DNA of 64,000 bases from Colwellia psychrerythraea 34H (GCF_000012325.1 NC_003910.7:1736001-1800000), one strand, 5' to 3'; numbered from the stretch's first letter, positions 35,766 to 46,936 are shown. Numbers and translations: made by a program. The notes: generated by a model not told the origin, from the letters alone.

Positions 35766-38183
35766 ATGACTAAAATGCCTACTTGCCTTGCAGATCAAAC
35801 CCGTCTGGGTATTGATGACCTCACTTCTTCTTTGTCAGCTTCATTATTTTCCGATGGGATAAAACCAGTCAATAAAGGCAATGAATTTGACGCACAGGGA
35901 TTTGTCGGTCATGAAAGAGCAAAAGAGGCTTTAGAATTTGGCTTATCTATGTCTGCTATTGGCTTTAATGTTTTTGCTATGGGGGAACATGGCACAGGGA
36001 GGCAAACATTAATTAAACAAATGTTAACTTCGCTCGCTAGTGCGAAAACGGCACCAGATGAATGGTGTTATACCAATAACTTTGACGAAAGTCATATTCC
36101 GTTAACGTTGTCGGTTAAGCCTGCTGATGGTAAAAAATTATTAGTAAGCATGAATAAATTTATTGATGGCTTACTGAGTTTATTTCCAGAGGTTTTTGAT
36201 AATCCGGGCTACCAAAGACAAAAATCAGCCATTGATCGAGAGTTTAATCAAAAATACGATCAAGCTATTTCAGTGGTTGAAGAGCTTGCTCTAAAAGAGA
36301 ATGTGGTTCTGTATGAAGAAAATGGCGAAGTAGGTTTTTCACCTTTAGTTGAAGGCAAGCCATTAAGTGATAAAGAATTTTCTAATCTAAATGAAACAGA
36401 TAGAGCTAATTTTTATAAATCATTAAATGAATTAGAAAACGTGCTGTCTGAGCAACTATTAGAGTTACCCTTATGGAAGCGGCTTTCTTTTGACCAGTTA
36501 CGAAAACTTAAAAGTGATACCGCCGAGAGTGCTATCAAACCTTATATAACTGAATTAGAAAAAGAGTTTAGTAATAACGAAGGCGTACTAAGCTATTTAG
36601 GCAAAGTGAAAAGCCACGTAGTCGATGCCGTTTTAGAGATTTTAGTAACCGAGTCTGATGATACCCCTACAGATAAAGAATTACGTAAATTAATGGTTGA
36701 ACGATTTTTACCAAACCTACTGGTACCAAGAGATAACACACAAGGGGCACCGGTAGTTTATGAACAAAACCCGACTTATCAAAACTTATTTGGTCATGTC
36801 GACTTTGCTAGTTTTCAAGGGAGTAGCTATACCAGTTACCGCTTGATCAGACCAGGCGCATTGCACAAAGCTAATGGTGGTTACTTACTATTAGATGCTG
36901 ATAAAGTGTTAAGCCAACCTATGGTGTGGTCACGCTTGAAGTTAGCGTTAAAAACTCAACAGATCACCATTGAAAATCCTTATTCAGAATATAGCCCACC
37001 TAGCGGATATAGCTTACAGCCAGAAAAAATCCCGCTGCAAGTTAAAGTAGTACTACTTGGTGATGCAGAAATTTATTACACCTTACAAGATTACGACCAA
37101 GAGTTTACTGAGTTATTTAGAGTCTTAGCCGACTTTGACCGCCATCTTGATAAAACGGATAGTAATTTAATTGCGTTTGGACAATTAATCAGACAACGTG
37201 CTGATAAACATAATTATCCTGAAGTGAGTGATGATGCAGTTTTAGAACTAGTTCGTTATGCCCTTAGACGAGGCGAACATAAATATAAAGTGTCAGCAAA
37301 TATTGTACAGGTGAATGATTTACTCGACGAAGCAAATTACTGTTGGCAAAAGCAGGGTAGCGAAGGCCCATTAAAGGCTCAACATATTGCTTTAGCACAA
37401 GCCGCTAAAAAACGTCGTATCGGTCGGTTGAGCGAAACATGGCTCAGTGAAATTAAAGAGCAACAAGTACTGATTAATACCGAAGGTGGCTTTATCGGTA
37501 AAGTGAATGGCTTAACGGTACTTGAGATAGGAGATAGTGTTTTTGGTACTCCTGCACGTATAACGGCAACCGTTTATGCCGGTAGTGAAGGCGTTACAGA
37601 TATTGAACGAGAGGTTGACTTAGGTAAGTCTATTCACTCCAAAGGTGTTTTACTGTTAACGGGTTATTTGGGCCACAAGTATGGACAAACATTCCCTGTA
37701 AGTATTTCTGCCAACATTGCCATAGAACAATCTTACGGACATATAGACGGTGACAGTGCTTCTATGGCTGAACTCTGTGCTCTTATTTCTGCTATTACTT
37801 TATTACCAATAGATCAAAGTCTTGCGATAACTGGTTCCATTAACCAACACGGTGAAGTGCAATCAATTGGCGGTGTAAATGAGAAAATAGAAGGCTTCTT
37901 TCAGTTATGCCAAGATAAAGGTTTAACAGGAACACAAGGAGTTATTATTCCGAAAACTAACGTCATTAACTTAATGCTTAATGATGAAGTGATTAATGCT
38001 GTAGCTCGCGGAGAGTTTTCAATACATGCCGTTGAAAGTATTGATCAAGCACTGGAGTTATTGATGAATGTGGATGCTGGCATTATCAGTAAGACCGGTC
38101 GTTATCCGCGTAAATCTATTCATGGCCTGGCGCTTGATAAGTTAGAGAATTTTTCCGATATACTTAATGGCTCTGAAGAGTAA
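35766..38183 (+). CDS. Lon-like ATP-dependent protease (LonB/YcbZ group)
   Basis: 805 aa. The C-terminal Lon protease domain (about 560-780) has the catalytic Ser in DGDSASMAELCALISAI (about 672-677), and the Lys in VNEKIEGFFQLC fits the dyad. The N-terminal AAA-like region begins VGHERAKEALEFGLSM and has GEHGTGRQT where a Walker A would be, with Arg in place of the usual Lys. A helical insert (about 120-290) interrupts the ATPase module. The group is related to E. coli YcbZ and is cytoplasmic. Its substrates are not known. Confidence 0.85.
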   Translation: MTKMPTCLADQTRLGIDDLTSSLSASLFSDGIKPVNKGNEFDAQGFVGHERAKEALEFGLSMSAIGFNVFAMGEHGTGRQTLIKQMLTSLASAKTAPDEWCYTNNFDESHIPLTLSVKPADGKKLLVSMNKFIDGLLSLFPEVFDNPGYQRQKSAIDREFNQKYDQAISVVEELALKENVVLYEENGEVGFSPLVEGKPLSDKEFSNLNETDRANFYKSLNELENVLSEQLLELPLWKRLSFDQLRKLKSDTAESAIKPYITELEKEFSNNEGVLSYLGKVKSHVVDAVLEILVTESDDTPTDKELRKLMVERFLPNLLVPRDNTQGAPVVYEQNPTYQNLFGHVDFASFQGSSYTSYRLIRPGALHKANGGYLLLDADKVLSQPMVWSRLKLALKTQQITIENPYSEYSPPSGYSLQPEKIPLQVKVVLLGDAEIYYTLQDYDQEFTELFRVLADFDRHLDKTDSNLIAFGQLIRQRADKHNYPEVSDDAVLELVRYALRRGEHKYKVSANIVQVNDLLDEANYCWQKQGSEGPLKAQHIALAQAAKKRRIGRLSETWLSEIKEQQVLINTEGGFIGKVNGLTVLEIGDSVFGTPARITATVYAGSEGVTDIEREVDLGKSIHSKGVLLLTGYLGHKYGQTFPVSISANIAIEQSYGHIDGDSASMAELCALISAITLLPIDQSLAITGSINQHGEVQSIGGVNEKIEGFFQLCQDKGLTGTQGVIIPKTNVINLMLNDEVINAVARGEFSIHAVESIDQALELLMNVDAGIISKTGRYPRKSIHGLALDKLENFSDILNGSEE

Positions 38184-38233
38184 TATTATAATCTTTAGTT
38201 ATGGTTGATAAGTAGGCGCAAATAGTTCGAAAA

Positions 38234-38899
38234 TTGCTCTTGTTAGTGCTTTTGTTTATAATAGTAAAACAAAACAACAAGTCGCATGGAATTCAAGTGG
38301 AATTTTCGACGGAAGAATTGGAATTTTTCAACAATATCTTTGCTGAAAAATCAACAGATTGTATGACTAGTGACTCACATCACAAGCTTGGTGTGAAATC
38401 AGGTGTGCCTCAGAATTTAAGACAAGTTTTAGTGGGTAGTCAATTAACGCTATTAGCAGAAATTGGTCATTACCAATTATGGTTCCCTATCTCTCTATCA
38501 ATAAATGAGCAAGGTGATTTCTCACCTAAATTAGGCACTCCTGAAGTTATTGATATAAGAGGGCACGAGCGTAGCTGGCGAATAAAAACGCCTAAAAATG
38601 TAGCCGTTATTGATATTTTTCATGATCAAAAAATTGAAATTTTGTCACTTTCGGCCACAGGGTTAACGTTAAAAGTACCTAACTCAGGTAACAATTATAT
38701 TGATCTACAGCAGTATTCGTTTGAAATGAGTTTAGCAGGTGAAGAACCGCTGAAGCTTGAGCTAGACTTAGTCAGACGTGATAAAAATATTGTTGCAGCT
38801 AAATTTAAAGATTTACAAGAGGGGAAGGAAGCATTAAGAAAATTCCTATTCAACTCACATCAACTGAAGTACTCCAACCTTTATCAAGACGTTATTTAA
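38234..38899 (+). CDS. PilZ-like protein
   Basis: 221 aa if the TTG at 38234 is used; a GTG at 38297 with GGA seven bases upstream gives a shorter protein (MEFSTEELEFFNNIF) without the odd hydrophobic start, and may be the true start. The C-terminal half resembles a PilZ domain: VAVIDIFHDQKIEILSLSATGLTL has the LS-GG/G pattern, and VRRDKNIVAAKFKDL the closing strand. The canonical RxxxR motif is not clear, so c-di-GMP binding is uncertain. It follows the Lon-like gene by 50 bases and could share its transcript. Confidence 0.65.
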   Translation: MLLLVLLFIIVKQNNKSHGIQVEFSTEELEFFNNIFAEKSTDCMTSDSHHKLGVKSGVPQNLRQVLVGSQLTLLAEIGHYQLWFPISLSINEQGDFSPKLGTPEVIDIRGHERSWRIKTPKNVAVIDIFHDQKIEILSLSATGLTLKVPNSGNNYIDLQQYSFEMSLAGEEPLKLELDLVRRDKNIVAAKFKDLQEGKEALRKFLFNSHQLKYSNLYQDVI

Positions 38900-38907
38900 T
38901 AAAGTTC

Positions 38908-38935
38908 TTGTCAAATAGCAATATCTCTGTATAAT
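38908..38935 (+). promoter_or_regulatory. sigma-70 type promoter of the DEAD-box helicase gene
   Basis: TTGTCA (38908-38913) and a perfect TATAAT (38930-38935) are separated by 16 bases and followed by GCGCGC. Transcription would start near 38942, leaving a leader of about 380 nt before the helicase start codon. Confidence 0.65.
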
Positions 38936-38941
38936 GCGCGC

Positions 38942-39321
38942 CTCGATAACAGGTTGAATGAATTTCAGCCAAAGTTAGTCCAATAAGCGACTTACTTATA
39001 CTAACTAGCAATAGTTTAATGGATGTATAAGTATATTGAGATGAGTGGGGTTTTACCGCCCAATAGACTTCCCAGCTAATTCGCCCCTAGAATTAGCAAG
39101 AAATATAGCGTCAATAGAACGCTATGCGCCTTAAGTCTTCCTGGTGGTTTCCTCGTATATATTTTACGCAGGTTAAGACTTAGCAATTTAAATCAAATGC
39201 TATTAAGTGCAGCTAATTAACACCCGTTAATTTGGCGGCAGCTTTGTGATTGATTTTTATAATTACGCCCAAGTAATTATGCTCAAGTAATGCGCCTGCC
39301 TTGCGAAGATGAAAATTATTT
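38942..39321 (+). promoter_or_regulatory. long structured 5' leader of the DEAD-box helicase mRNA
   Basis: About 380 bases without a gene. Three strong hairpins follow one another: GCTAATTC/GAATTAGC (39075-39082 with 39090-39097, loop GCCCCTA), ATAGCGT/ACGCTAT (39105-39111 with 39119-39125), and TAAGTCTT-CCTG/CAGG-TT-AAGACTTA (39132-39143 with 39169-39182). Long leaders are known for cold-induced mRNAs, including the E. coli csdA and cspA genes; a matching cold-control role here is inferred. Confidence 0.55.
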
Positions 39322-41157
39322 ATGACTGATCAAAAAACTGAAACTGTAACAGAACCTGAAGCTGTAGCTTTTGCCTCTTTAGGCTTACCTGAAAACTTAT
39401 TATCTGCCGTTCTTTCTATTGGCTTTACTTCTGCTACCGATATTCAAGCACTAACTATACCACCATTACTTGCTGGTAAAGATGTGTTAGGTGAAGCTCA
39501 AACAGGTACAGGTAAAACTGCTGCCTTTGGTTTACCTGCATTAGCAAAAATTGATACTTCAATTAAAAAACCACAATTAATGGTTTTAGCACCGACTCGT
39601 GAATTAGCAATGCAAGTTGCTGAAGCAATCGAATCTTTCGGTAAAGACATGAAAGGTTTACGTGTTGCTACATTATACGGTGGCCAATCTTATGGACCAC
39701 AATTTCAACAACTAGAGCGTGGCGCACAAGTTGTTGTTGGTACTCCTGGTCGTTTAATGGACCACTTACGTCGCAAAAGCCTTAAATTAGATGAATTACG
39801 TGTTTGTGTGCTTGATGAAGCAGATGAAATGTTAAACATGGGCTTTTTAGAAGACATCCAGTGGATTTTGGATCATATACCAAAAACTGCACAAATGTGT
39901 TTGTTCTCTGCGACCATGCCACCAGCGATTCGTAAAATTGCTAACCGTTTCTTAAAAGATCCTGAGCACATTAAAGTTGCTGCTGTTAAAAAAGCAAAAG
40001 CTAACATTACTCAGTACGCATGGAAAGTTAGTGGCATCACTAAAATGACTGCGTTAGAGCGTATTGCTGAAGTAGTTGAATACGATGCAATGATTATCTT
40101 TGTTCGTACTCGTAACGATACTGTTGATATTGCTGAAAAATTAGAACGTGCCGGTTACCCTGCATTAGCACTAAATGGTGATTTGAACCAAGCACAACGT
40201 GAACGTTGTATTGACCAAATGAAATCTGGTAAATCATCTATCCTAGTTGCTACAGACGTTGTTGCTCGTGGTTTGGATATTCCTCGTATCTCTTTGGTAA
40301 TTAACTATGACTTACCGGGCGATAACGAAGCATATGTTCACCGTATTGGTCGTACTGGTCGCGCTGGTCGTGAAGGTATGTCAATTGCTTTTGTACGTCC
40401 ACGTGAAATGTACTCAATTCGTCATTATGAGCGTTTAACGAATGGTACTGTTCTTAATTACGATTTACCAAATATCCAAGATATTGGTAAAATACGTATT
40501 GAGCGTACTCGTGTTGAAGTAGCAAAAATTGTTGCTGATAAAGATATCTCAAGCATGCGTGAAATTGTTGAAGGCATGGCTGCTGAATCTGAAGTTTCTA
40601 TGATTGATCTTGCTGCTGCATTGCTTTTCCAAAAGCAAATGAAGCAACCACTTCAACCAAAAGAAGATCCTAAGCCTCGTCGTGATGCACGTGAACGTAC
40701 TGATCGCAATGACCGTGGTAACGACCGTAATAGCCGTGGTAATGATCGCAATAGCCGTGGTAATGATAGCCGTAGTGCTGGTCGTGATTCACGTGGTGGT
40801 GAGAACCGTAGTAACCGTGATGAAAAACCACGTAAAGCTAAAGTTAATCGCAGTGATGTTGATTGGCAAACTTACCGCCTAGAAGTCGGTAAAGAACATG
40901 GCGCTCGTCCAGGTGATATTGTTGGCGCTATCGCTAATGAAATATCGCTTGATAGTAGCTACATCGGTGCTATTAATTTACATGACAAACATAGTTTTGT
41001 TCAGTTACCTAAAGGTATCCCAACTGACTTGTTTAACCAGTTGAAAGGAGTACGCGTTCGTCGTCAACCTCTTTCAATCACTACTTCAGATGAAGCAGTT
41101 GTTAGCCAACAACAGCGTCCAGCTCGTCGTACTGAAAAAGCACCACGTCATACTTAA
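39322..41157 (+). CDS. deaD: DEAD-box ATP-dependent RNA helicase DeaD/CsdA
   Basis: 611 aa. Unwinds RNA during ribosome assembly and decay, most needed in the cold. The helicase core (about 10-370) has AQTGTGKTA, PTRELAMQVA, VLDEADEML, SAT in LFSATMPP, and HRIGRTGRAGR. After it come an RNA-binding helical region and a repetitive Arg/Asn/Gly/Asp linker (about 450-510, built from NDRNSRG units). A DbpA-like RNA-binding domain follows (about 515-590, RPGDIVGAIANEISLDSSYIG). The linker is encoded by near-identical DNA repeats. Confidence 0.95.
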   Translation: MTDQKTETVTEPEAVAFASLGLPENLLSAVLSIGFTSATDIQALTIPPLLAGKDVLGEAQTGTGKTAAFGLPALAKIDTSIKKPQLMVLAPTRELAMQVAEAIESFGKDMKGLRVATLYGGQSYGPQFQQLERGAQVVVGTPGRLMDHLRRKSLKLDELRVCVLDEADEMLNMGFLEDIQWILDHIPKTAQMCLFSATMPPAIRKIANRFLKDPEHIKVAAVKKAKANITQYAWKVSGITKMTALERIAEVVEYDAMIIFVRTRNDTVDIAEKLERAGYPALALNGDLNQAQRERCIDQMKSGKSSILVATDVVARGLDIPRISLVINYDLPGDNEAYVHRIGRTGRAGREGMSIAFVRPREMYSIRHYERLTNGTVLNYDLPNIQDIGKIRIERTRVEVAKIVADKDISSMREIVEGMAAESEVSMIDLAAALLFQKQMKQPLQPKEDPKPRRDARERTDRNDRGNDRNSRGNDRNSRGNDSRSAGRDSRGGENRSNRDEKPRKAKVNRSDVDWQTYRLEVGKEHGARPGDIVGAIANEISLDSSYIGAINLHDKHSFVQLPKGIPTDLFNQLKGVRVRRQPLSITTSDEAVVSQQQRPARRTEKAPRHT

Positions 41158-41227
41158 TTGATGCGATAGCTTTATACCATTACGCATAAGAGAGTGAATA
41201 CTTTTTTATGCGAGATGGTGTCACTTT

Positions 41228-41255
41228 AAAAAGCGCCTTATGGCGCTTTTTTTGT
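41228..41255 (+). terminator. terminator after the helicase gene
   Basis: AAAAAGCGCC pairs with GGCGCTTTTTTT around TTAT, about 70 bases after the deaD stop. Confidence 0.85.
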
Positions 41256-41390
41256 TTTTCGCAATGATAAAAGCTGGTTTAGGGCTTTTTATGCTAAAAA
41301 GTGTAAGTTTTTATCTCCGTCGCCTTGTTTGCCTATTGCTTTATCTATTACTATAGAGCCCAAAGTACAATAAAAATAATTCTAATAGTA

Positions 41391-41825
41391 ATGTCTGAAA
41401 TAACATCCCAACCAAACGTTGAATCAGCCCATCATTTCGCAATTCGTGTCTATTACGAAGATACCGATGCCGGTGGAATTGTCTATTATGCGAACTATTT
41501 GAAATTTTTTGAACGCGCGCGAACAGAGTGGCTTAGAAAAATAGGCATAAACCAAGAAGTATTTTTGCAACAAAAGTTGGGTTTTGTGGTCAGAAAGGTT
41601 GAAATGGACAATGTTGCCTCGGCAAAACTTGATGATTTACTTGAAGTGAGTTCAACCATCATAACGCTGAAGCGTGCAAGTTTAGTGTTTCAACAACAAA
41701 TTACCAACCAAGAAAAACAAGTATTGTGTACTGCTAAAATACGTATAGCGTGCGTTGATTTTAGTCAAAATAAACCCTGTGCTATTCCCGAATTAATACT
41801 AGGAGCGTTTAAACGTGTCAGCTGA
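41391..41825 (+). CDS. ybgC: Tol-Pal-associated acyl-CoA thioesterase YbgC
   Basis: 144 aa from the ATG at 41391 ([12 protein letters not shown]); an in-frame ATG 22 codons upstream is unlikely. A 4-hydroxybenzoyl-CoA thioesterase-type hotdog protein, shown by [29 protein letters not shown], whose Asp in DTDAGG is the active-site residue. First gene of the ybgC-tolQRAB-pal-cpoB cluster; its end overlaps the tolQ start by 11 bases. It probably acts on acyl chains of lipid metabolism near the envelope. Confidence 0.94.
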   Translation: MSEITSQPNVESAHHFAIRVYYEDTDAGGIVYYANYLKFFERARTEWLRKIGINQEVFLQQKLGFVVRKVEMDNVASAKLDDLLEVSSTIITLKRASLVFQQQITNQEKQVLCTAKIRIACVDFSQNKPCAIPELILGAFKRVS

Positions 41826-42501
41826 AATATCTATTTTCCATTTGTTTTTAGAAGCAAGCATATTAGTGCAATTTGTAATGCTTGTTTTGCTTACTTTTTC
41901 TATTGTCTGTTGGGCGATGATATTTCAACGTAGAAAAATTTTACGTACCGCCGCGGCTGAATTGAAAGCATTCGAAGATAAATTCTGGAGTGGGGCTGAT
42001 TTAAGTAAGCTTTATAGCGAAACTTCTGCAAAGTCACAAATACAAGGCATTGAAAGTTTATTTATAGCAGGCTTTAAAGAGTTTGCCCGTTTGCGAAAAA
42101 GCCATATTGATAACCCTCAAATTATTGTTGATGGTACGCACAGAGCTATGCGTGTTGCTCTATCACGTGAAGTAGATAGTCTAGAAACGCATTTACCTTT
42201 TATGGCAACAGTAGGCTCTATTAGTCCTTACATTGGCTTGTTCGGTACAGTTTGGGGCATCATGAATTCATTTATTGCTCTAGGTGCGGTAAAGCAAGCC
42301 ACGCTTGCTATGGTTGCTCCAGGTATTGCGGAAGCATTGATTGCCACCGCAATGGGGTTATTTGCTGCCATTCCTGCGGTAATTGCCTTTAACCGTTTTA
42401 GTCATAAAGTTGAGAAGTTAGAAAATAGCTACGGTAATTTTATGGATGAATTTTCGAGTATTTTACAACGACAATCAGCCGCCGAGCAATCTACTAAATA
42501 G
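41815..42501 (+). CDS. tolQ: Tol-Pal system inner-membrane protein TolQ
   Basis: 228 aa, GTG start overlapping ybgC. Part of the proton-driven TolQRA motor that maintains the outer membrane during division. Three membrane segments (about 15-36, 133-160, 168-192) are seen, with the conserved [27 protein letters not shown] spanning segment 2. Thr and Gly positions facing the ion path are present. It is followed by tolR after nine bases. Confidence 0.96.
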   Translation: MSAEISIFHLFLEASILVQFVMLVLLTFSIVCWAMIFQRRKILRTAAAELKAFEDKFWSGADLSKLYSETSAKSQIQGIESLFIAGFKEFARLRKSHIDNPQIIVDGTHRAMRVALSREVDSLETHLPFMATVGSISPYIGLFGTVWGIMNSFIALGAVKQATLAMVAPGIAEALIATAMGLFAAIPAVIAFNRFSHKVEKLENSYGNFMDEFSSILQRQSAAEQSTK

Positions 42502-42510
42502 GGTATTACT

Positions 42511-42936
42511 ATGTACCAAAGAGTTAGACGCCGCAAAGTGGCTGAAATAAATGTGGTTCCGTATATCGATGTAATGTTGGTATTACTCATTATTTTTATG
42601 GTTACCGCACCTTTAATAACCCAAGGGGTTAAGGTTGATCTACCGCAAGCAGATGCAGAGCCGCTTGATGAAGACAGTAAAACACCTCTGGTTGCCAGCG
42701 TAGATGCGCAAGGGCGTTACTATTTGACCGTTGGAGCCAATGATAAAGAGCCAATGTCTGCTGAAGAAGTTGCGATATTAGTTAAAGCACACCTAGCTAT
42801 TGAACCGGGTACTCCGGTAGTTGTTAATGGCGATGGCGCGGTATCATATGATGCAGTTATACAACTGATGGTGATGTTACAGAACGTTGCAGGTGTTCCT
42901 TCGGTTGGTTTAATGACAGATTCGGTGGGGGAATAG
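42511..42936 (+). CDS. tolR: Tol-Pal system protein TolR
   Basis: 141 aa. One membrane segment (about 17-38) carries the proton-relay Asp in VVPYIDVMLVLLIIFMVTAP, the key motif shared with ExbD. The periplasmic part, about 100 residues, has the usual DLPQA start. The gene is coupled to tolQ (9 bases) and tolA (1 base), so the three motor components are made from one message. Confidence 0.96.
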   Translation: MYQRVRRRKVAEINVVPYIDVMLVLLIIFMVTAPLITQGVKVDLPQADAEPLDEDSKTPLVASVDAQGRYYLTVGANDKEPMSAEEVAILVKAHLAIEPGTPVVVNGDGAVSYDAVIQLMVMLQNVAGVPSVGLMTDSVGE

Positions 42937-42937
42937 C

Positions 42938-43882
42938 GTGGTCCAGCAATCAACTTCTCCTTTTAATATGAAGTCACCTTATTTTAAAGCTGTGTGGCTA
43001 AGTATCGCATTGCATGTTGTTTTACTCGTTGGTTTATTGTCAGGAGACTTTTCTTCAGAGCCTAAACCGTTACCTACGCCAACAAGCCAATCAGCTGAGC
43101 CAATTAAGGCAGTAGTTATTGATAAGGCAAAGTTTGAGCAAGCAGTAAACAAAATTAAGAGACAGAAAATTAATGAGCGTGATGCTGAGAAAAAGCGACT
43201 GAAAGCCGTTGAAAAACGTGCGTCAGATGCTAAAAAGCGTCGTGTACAAGAACAAGCACGCATTAAAAAATTAGAGAAACAACGTAAGCAAAAAGAACAA
43301 GAAAAGATTAAGGCAGATAAAGCGGCTAAATCATCAAAAGCTAAAGCAGCTAAAGCTGAAAAAGTACGTAAACAAAAAGAGCAGGAGAAACAAGTTGCTG
43401 AAAAGGCCGCTGCTGCTGCCAGAAGTAAACGTATAAAAGAAGAAGCGGATGCCAAAAAAGCAGAGGATTTACGCCTTAAAAAAATTGCAGATCGAAAACG
43501 TCAAGAAATAGCAGCAAAAGAACAAGCTATTCAAGATGCTATGTTAGCAGAGCAAATGGCTGATGAAATGGCGACCCGTAATAAAGCAAGACACCAACAA
43601 GTGATGACGGAAGTACAACGTTATTCAGCGTTGATTCAACAAAGTATTAATCAACGTATGATTACAGATCGCAGCACTATGGCAGATAAATCTTGTCGAT
43701 TAACGCTCACGCTGGCACCTTCTGGCTTCGTTATTGATGTAAAAGTAGGGCAAGGCGATAAAGTGGTGTGTGATGCCGCCAATATAGCCATTGGTAAAGC
43801 AGGTACGTTACCAGTTTCTAAAGATCCTGAAGTATTTAAAGAAATGCGAGAAATTGCGGTTACGGTAGAACCCAAATTTTAA
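42938..43882 (+). CDS. tolA: Tol-Pal system protein TolA
   Basis: 314 aa, GTG start. An inner-membrane anchor (about 14-34, AVWLSIALHVVLLVGLLSG, with the SHxxS-like SIALH) is followed by a long Lys/Ala/Glu-rich helix (about 60-220). The C-terminal domain III has its Cys pair in DKSCRLTLTLAPSGFVIDV and VVCDAANIAI. It links the motor to TolB and Pal across the periplasm. The helical domain is somewhat shorter than in E. coli (421 aa in total there). Confidence 0.94.
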   Translation: MVQQSTSPFNMKSPYFKAVWLSIALHVVLLVGLLSGDFSSEPKPLPTPTSQSAEPIKAVVIDKAKFEQAVNKIKRQKINERDAEKKRLKAVEKRASDAKKRRVQEQARIKKLEKQRKQKEQEKIKADKAAKSSKAKAAKAEKVRKQKEQEKQVAEKAAAAARSKRIKEEADAKKAEDLRLKKIADRKRQEIAAKEQAIQDAMLAEQMADEMATRNKARHQQVMTEVQRYSALIQQSINQRMITDRSTMADKSCRLTLTLAPSGFVIDVKVGQGDKVVCDAANIAIGKAGTLPVSKDPEVFKEMREIAVTVEPKF

Positions 43883-43995
43883 CTGATATTATTTATCAGT
43901 ATATTTTAATAGAGATTATAGGACCGTGTTTGGCTACATGGTTTTATTAAAATATTAAACCAGTTAATTTAATAGCAATACCTCAAGCTATTTAA

Positions 43996-45363
<1,368 letters not shown>

Positions 45364-45426
45364 TAATAAGATATACAAATAACTAATTGAATTTTAACTT
45401 ATAATTTTAGAACAAAGGAAAATAAA

Positions 45427-45981
45427 ATGCGCTTTAATAACATAGTAAAATGCTTAGCAATTGCTTTACCTCTTACCATTCTATCTGCTTGTAGCTCAAA
45501 CTCTGACACCGATGAGCAAAGCCAAGTCGATACTAATGCCCAAATTACTAAAAATGCGGAAGATGCTCAAAAAGCTCAAGAAGCAGTTCAAGTTACAGCG
45601 GCAAAACGTGCTGCAGAAATTGAAGAACAAAAACGTCAAGAATTAGCGCAATTACGTTCAGAACACATCATTTACTTTGATTTTGATGTTTCTAACGTAA
45701 ACGACCAGTTCTCAGCTATTTTAGATGCACATGCTAAATTCTTAAATGCTAACTCAGATGTAAAAGTATTAATTGAAGGTCATGCCGATGAACGTGGTAC
45801 ACCTGAATATAATATTGCACTAGGCGAACGTCGTGCTAAGTCAGTAGTTACTTATTTAGAAAACATGGGTGTTGCTGCAGGCCAACTTACTGTAGTTAGC
45901 TACGGTGAAGAAAAACCAATGGTTAAAGATCGTAGCGAAAATGCTTTCTCTAAAAACCGTCGTGCCGTACTAGTTTACTAA
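45427..45981 (+). CDS. pal: peptidoglycan-associated lipoprotein Pal
   Basis: 184 aa. Lipobox LSACSS (Cys near 22). An Ala/Gln/Lys-rich helix (about 35-75) precedes the OmpA-like peptidoglycan-binding domain with IYFDFDVSNV, IEGHADERGTPEYNIALGERRA and AFSKNRRAVLVY. The Asp and Arg that hold diaminopimelate (in HADERGT and GERRA) are present. AGGAAAATAAA precedes the ATG. The linker helix is longer than in the E. coli protein. Confidence 0.96.
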   Translation: MRFNNIVKCLAIALPLTILSACSSNSDTDEQSQVDTNAQITKNAEDAQKAQEAVQVTAAKRAAEIEEQKRQELAQLRSEHIIYFDFDVSNVNDQFSAILDAHAKFLNANSDVKVLIEGHADERGTPEYNIALGERRAKSVVTYLENMGVAAGQLTVVSYGEEKPMVKDRSENAFSKNRRAVLVY

Positions 45982-46034
45982 TACTTACTAATACTTACTA
46001 AGACTTAATAAGTCTCAACTAAGCAGGTAACTGA

Positions 46035-46826
46035 ATGAAACTGAATAAAGTTTTATTTGGCATGATGTTTACAGCTAGCGCCGTTAGTGCGTTAGCTGTA
46101 GCTCAAGCGCCAGTCATTGATGTTAACGCCAATTCTATCGACTCTTCCGCGTTAACAGAGCAATTAACAACCTTGTCACGTAAGTTAGACTCACGTAATA
46201 AGGCACAAGTGAATATACAACGTCAGTTGGATCTTTTACAAAATGAAGTGAATGAACTTCGTGGCGTGACTGAATTGCATACCCACAAATTAAGTCAAGT
46301 ATTAGAGCGTCAACGAGAGCTGTATAAAGAAATTGATAGACGAGTTAATGAAGTACTTAAATCAACAAGTAAAACTGCTTCAGTTACTATGAGCCCAGTT
46401 GCGACGATTAGCACCGCAGGCAATGCCACTAGTTACAGTAATAACTTAACTGAAAATGAAACTTATGACCATGCACTTAATCTCGTTTTAAAAGATAAAC
46501 GTTACCAGCAAGCTATTGTTGAATTTAGAGCCTTTAATAAAAGCTTTCCAAATTCAAGCTATGCACCTAACGCCCATTATTGGTTAGGCCAATTACTCTT
46601 TAATCAAGGCGAACTTGCACAAGCTGAACAAGAGTTCTTAATTGTTGTTAACAAACATAAAGACTCAACTAAGCGTCCTGATGCACTATTAAAGCTTGCT
46701 ATGGTTGCTCAAAAGCAAAATAATGCTAAAAAAGCGATTTCAACCTATCAACAGTTGATAAAAGAGTACCCAGAATCAACAGCGGCAAAACTTGGCAAGC
46801 CACGTTTAGCCAGTTTAACTAAGTAA
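46035..46826 (+). CDS. cpoB: cell division coordinator CpoB (YbgF)
   Basis: 263 aa. Periplasmic protein that couples outer-membrane constriction to septal cell-wall synthesis. Signal peptide (about 1-23), N-terminal coiled coil (about 35-90, LTTLSRKLDSRNKAQVNIQRQL) and a C-terminal block of TPR repeats (about 140-260: YDHALNLVLKDKRYQQAIVEF, SYAPNAHYWLGQLLFNQGEL, STYQQLIKEYPESTAA). It follows pal by about 50 bases and ends the tol-pal cluster, upstream of the tRNA array. Confidence 0.94.
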   Translation: MKLNKVLFGMMFTASAVSALAVAQAPVIDVNANSIDSSALTEQLTTLSRKLDSRNKAQVNIQRQLDLLQNEVNELRGVTELHTHKLSQVLERQRELYKEIDRRVNEVLKSTSKTASVTMSPVATISTAGNATSYSNNLTENETYDHALNLVLKDKRYQQAIVEFRAFNKSFPNSSYAPNAHYWLGQLLFNQGELAQAEQEFLIVVNKHKDSTKRPDALLKLAMVAQKQNNAKKAISTYQQLIKEYPESTAAKLGKPRLASLTK

Positions 46827-46936
46827 AGTATTTATAGGCTATTGGCACTAAATTGCTTTTTGTTGATGATAAAACTAGCGCATTGCTGACAAATTGCTCG
46901 AACAGTAAATTATATTAAGAAAAACGAAGTTTATTG

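Noticed and set aside
40680-40830. Repeated AATGATCGTAATAGCCGTGG-like units in deaD
   Set aside because: These encode the Arg/Asn/Gly/Asp linker of the helicase and are explained by the protein, not by a separate repeat element.
42979-43455. Long minus-strand frame inside tolA
   Set aside because: Its Ala/Ser/Leu/Phe-rich product is the mirror of the Lys/Ala/Glu helix codons of TolA. It has no ribosome site.
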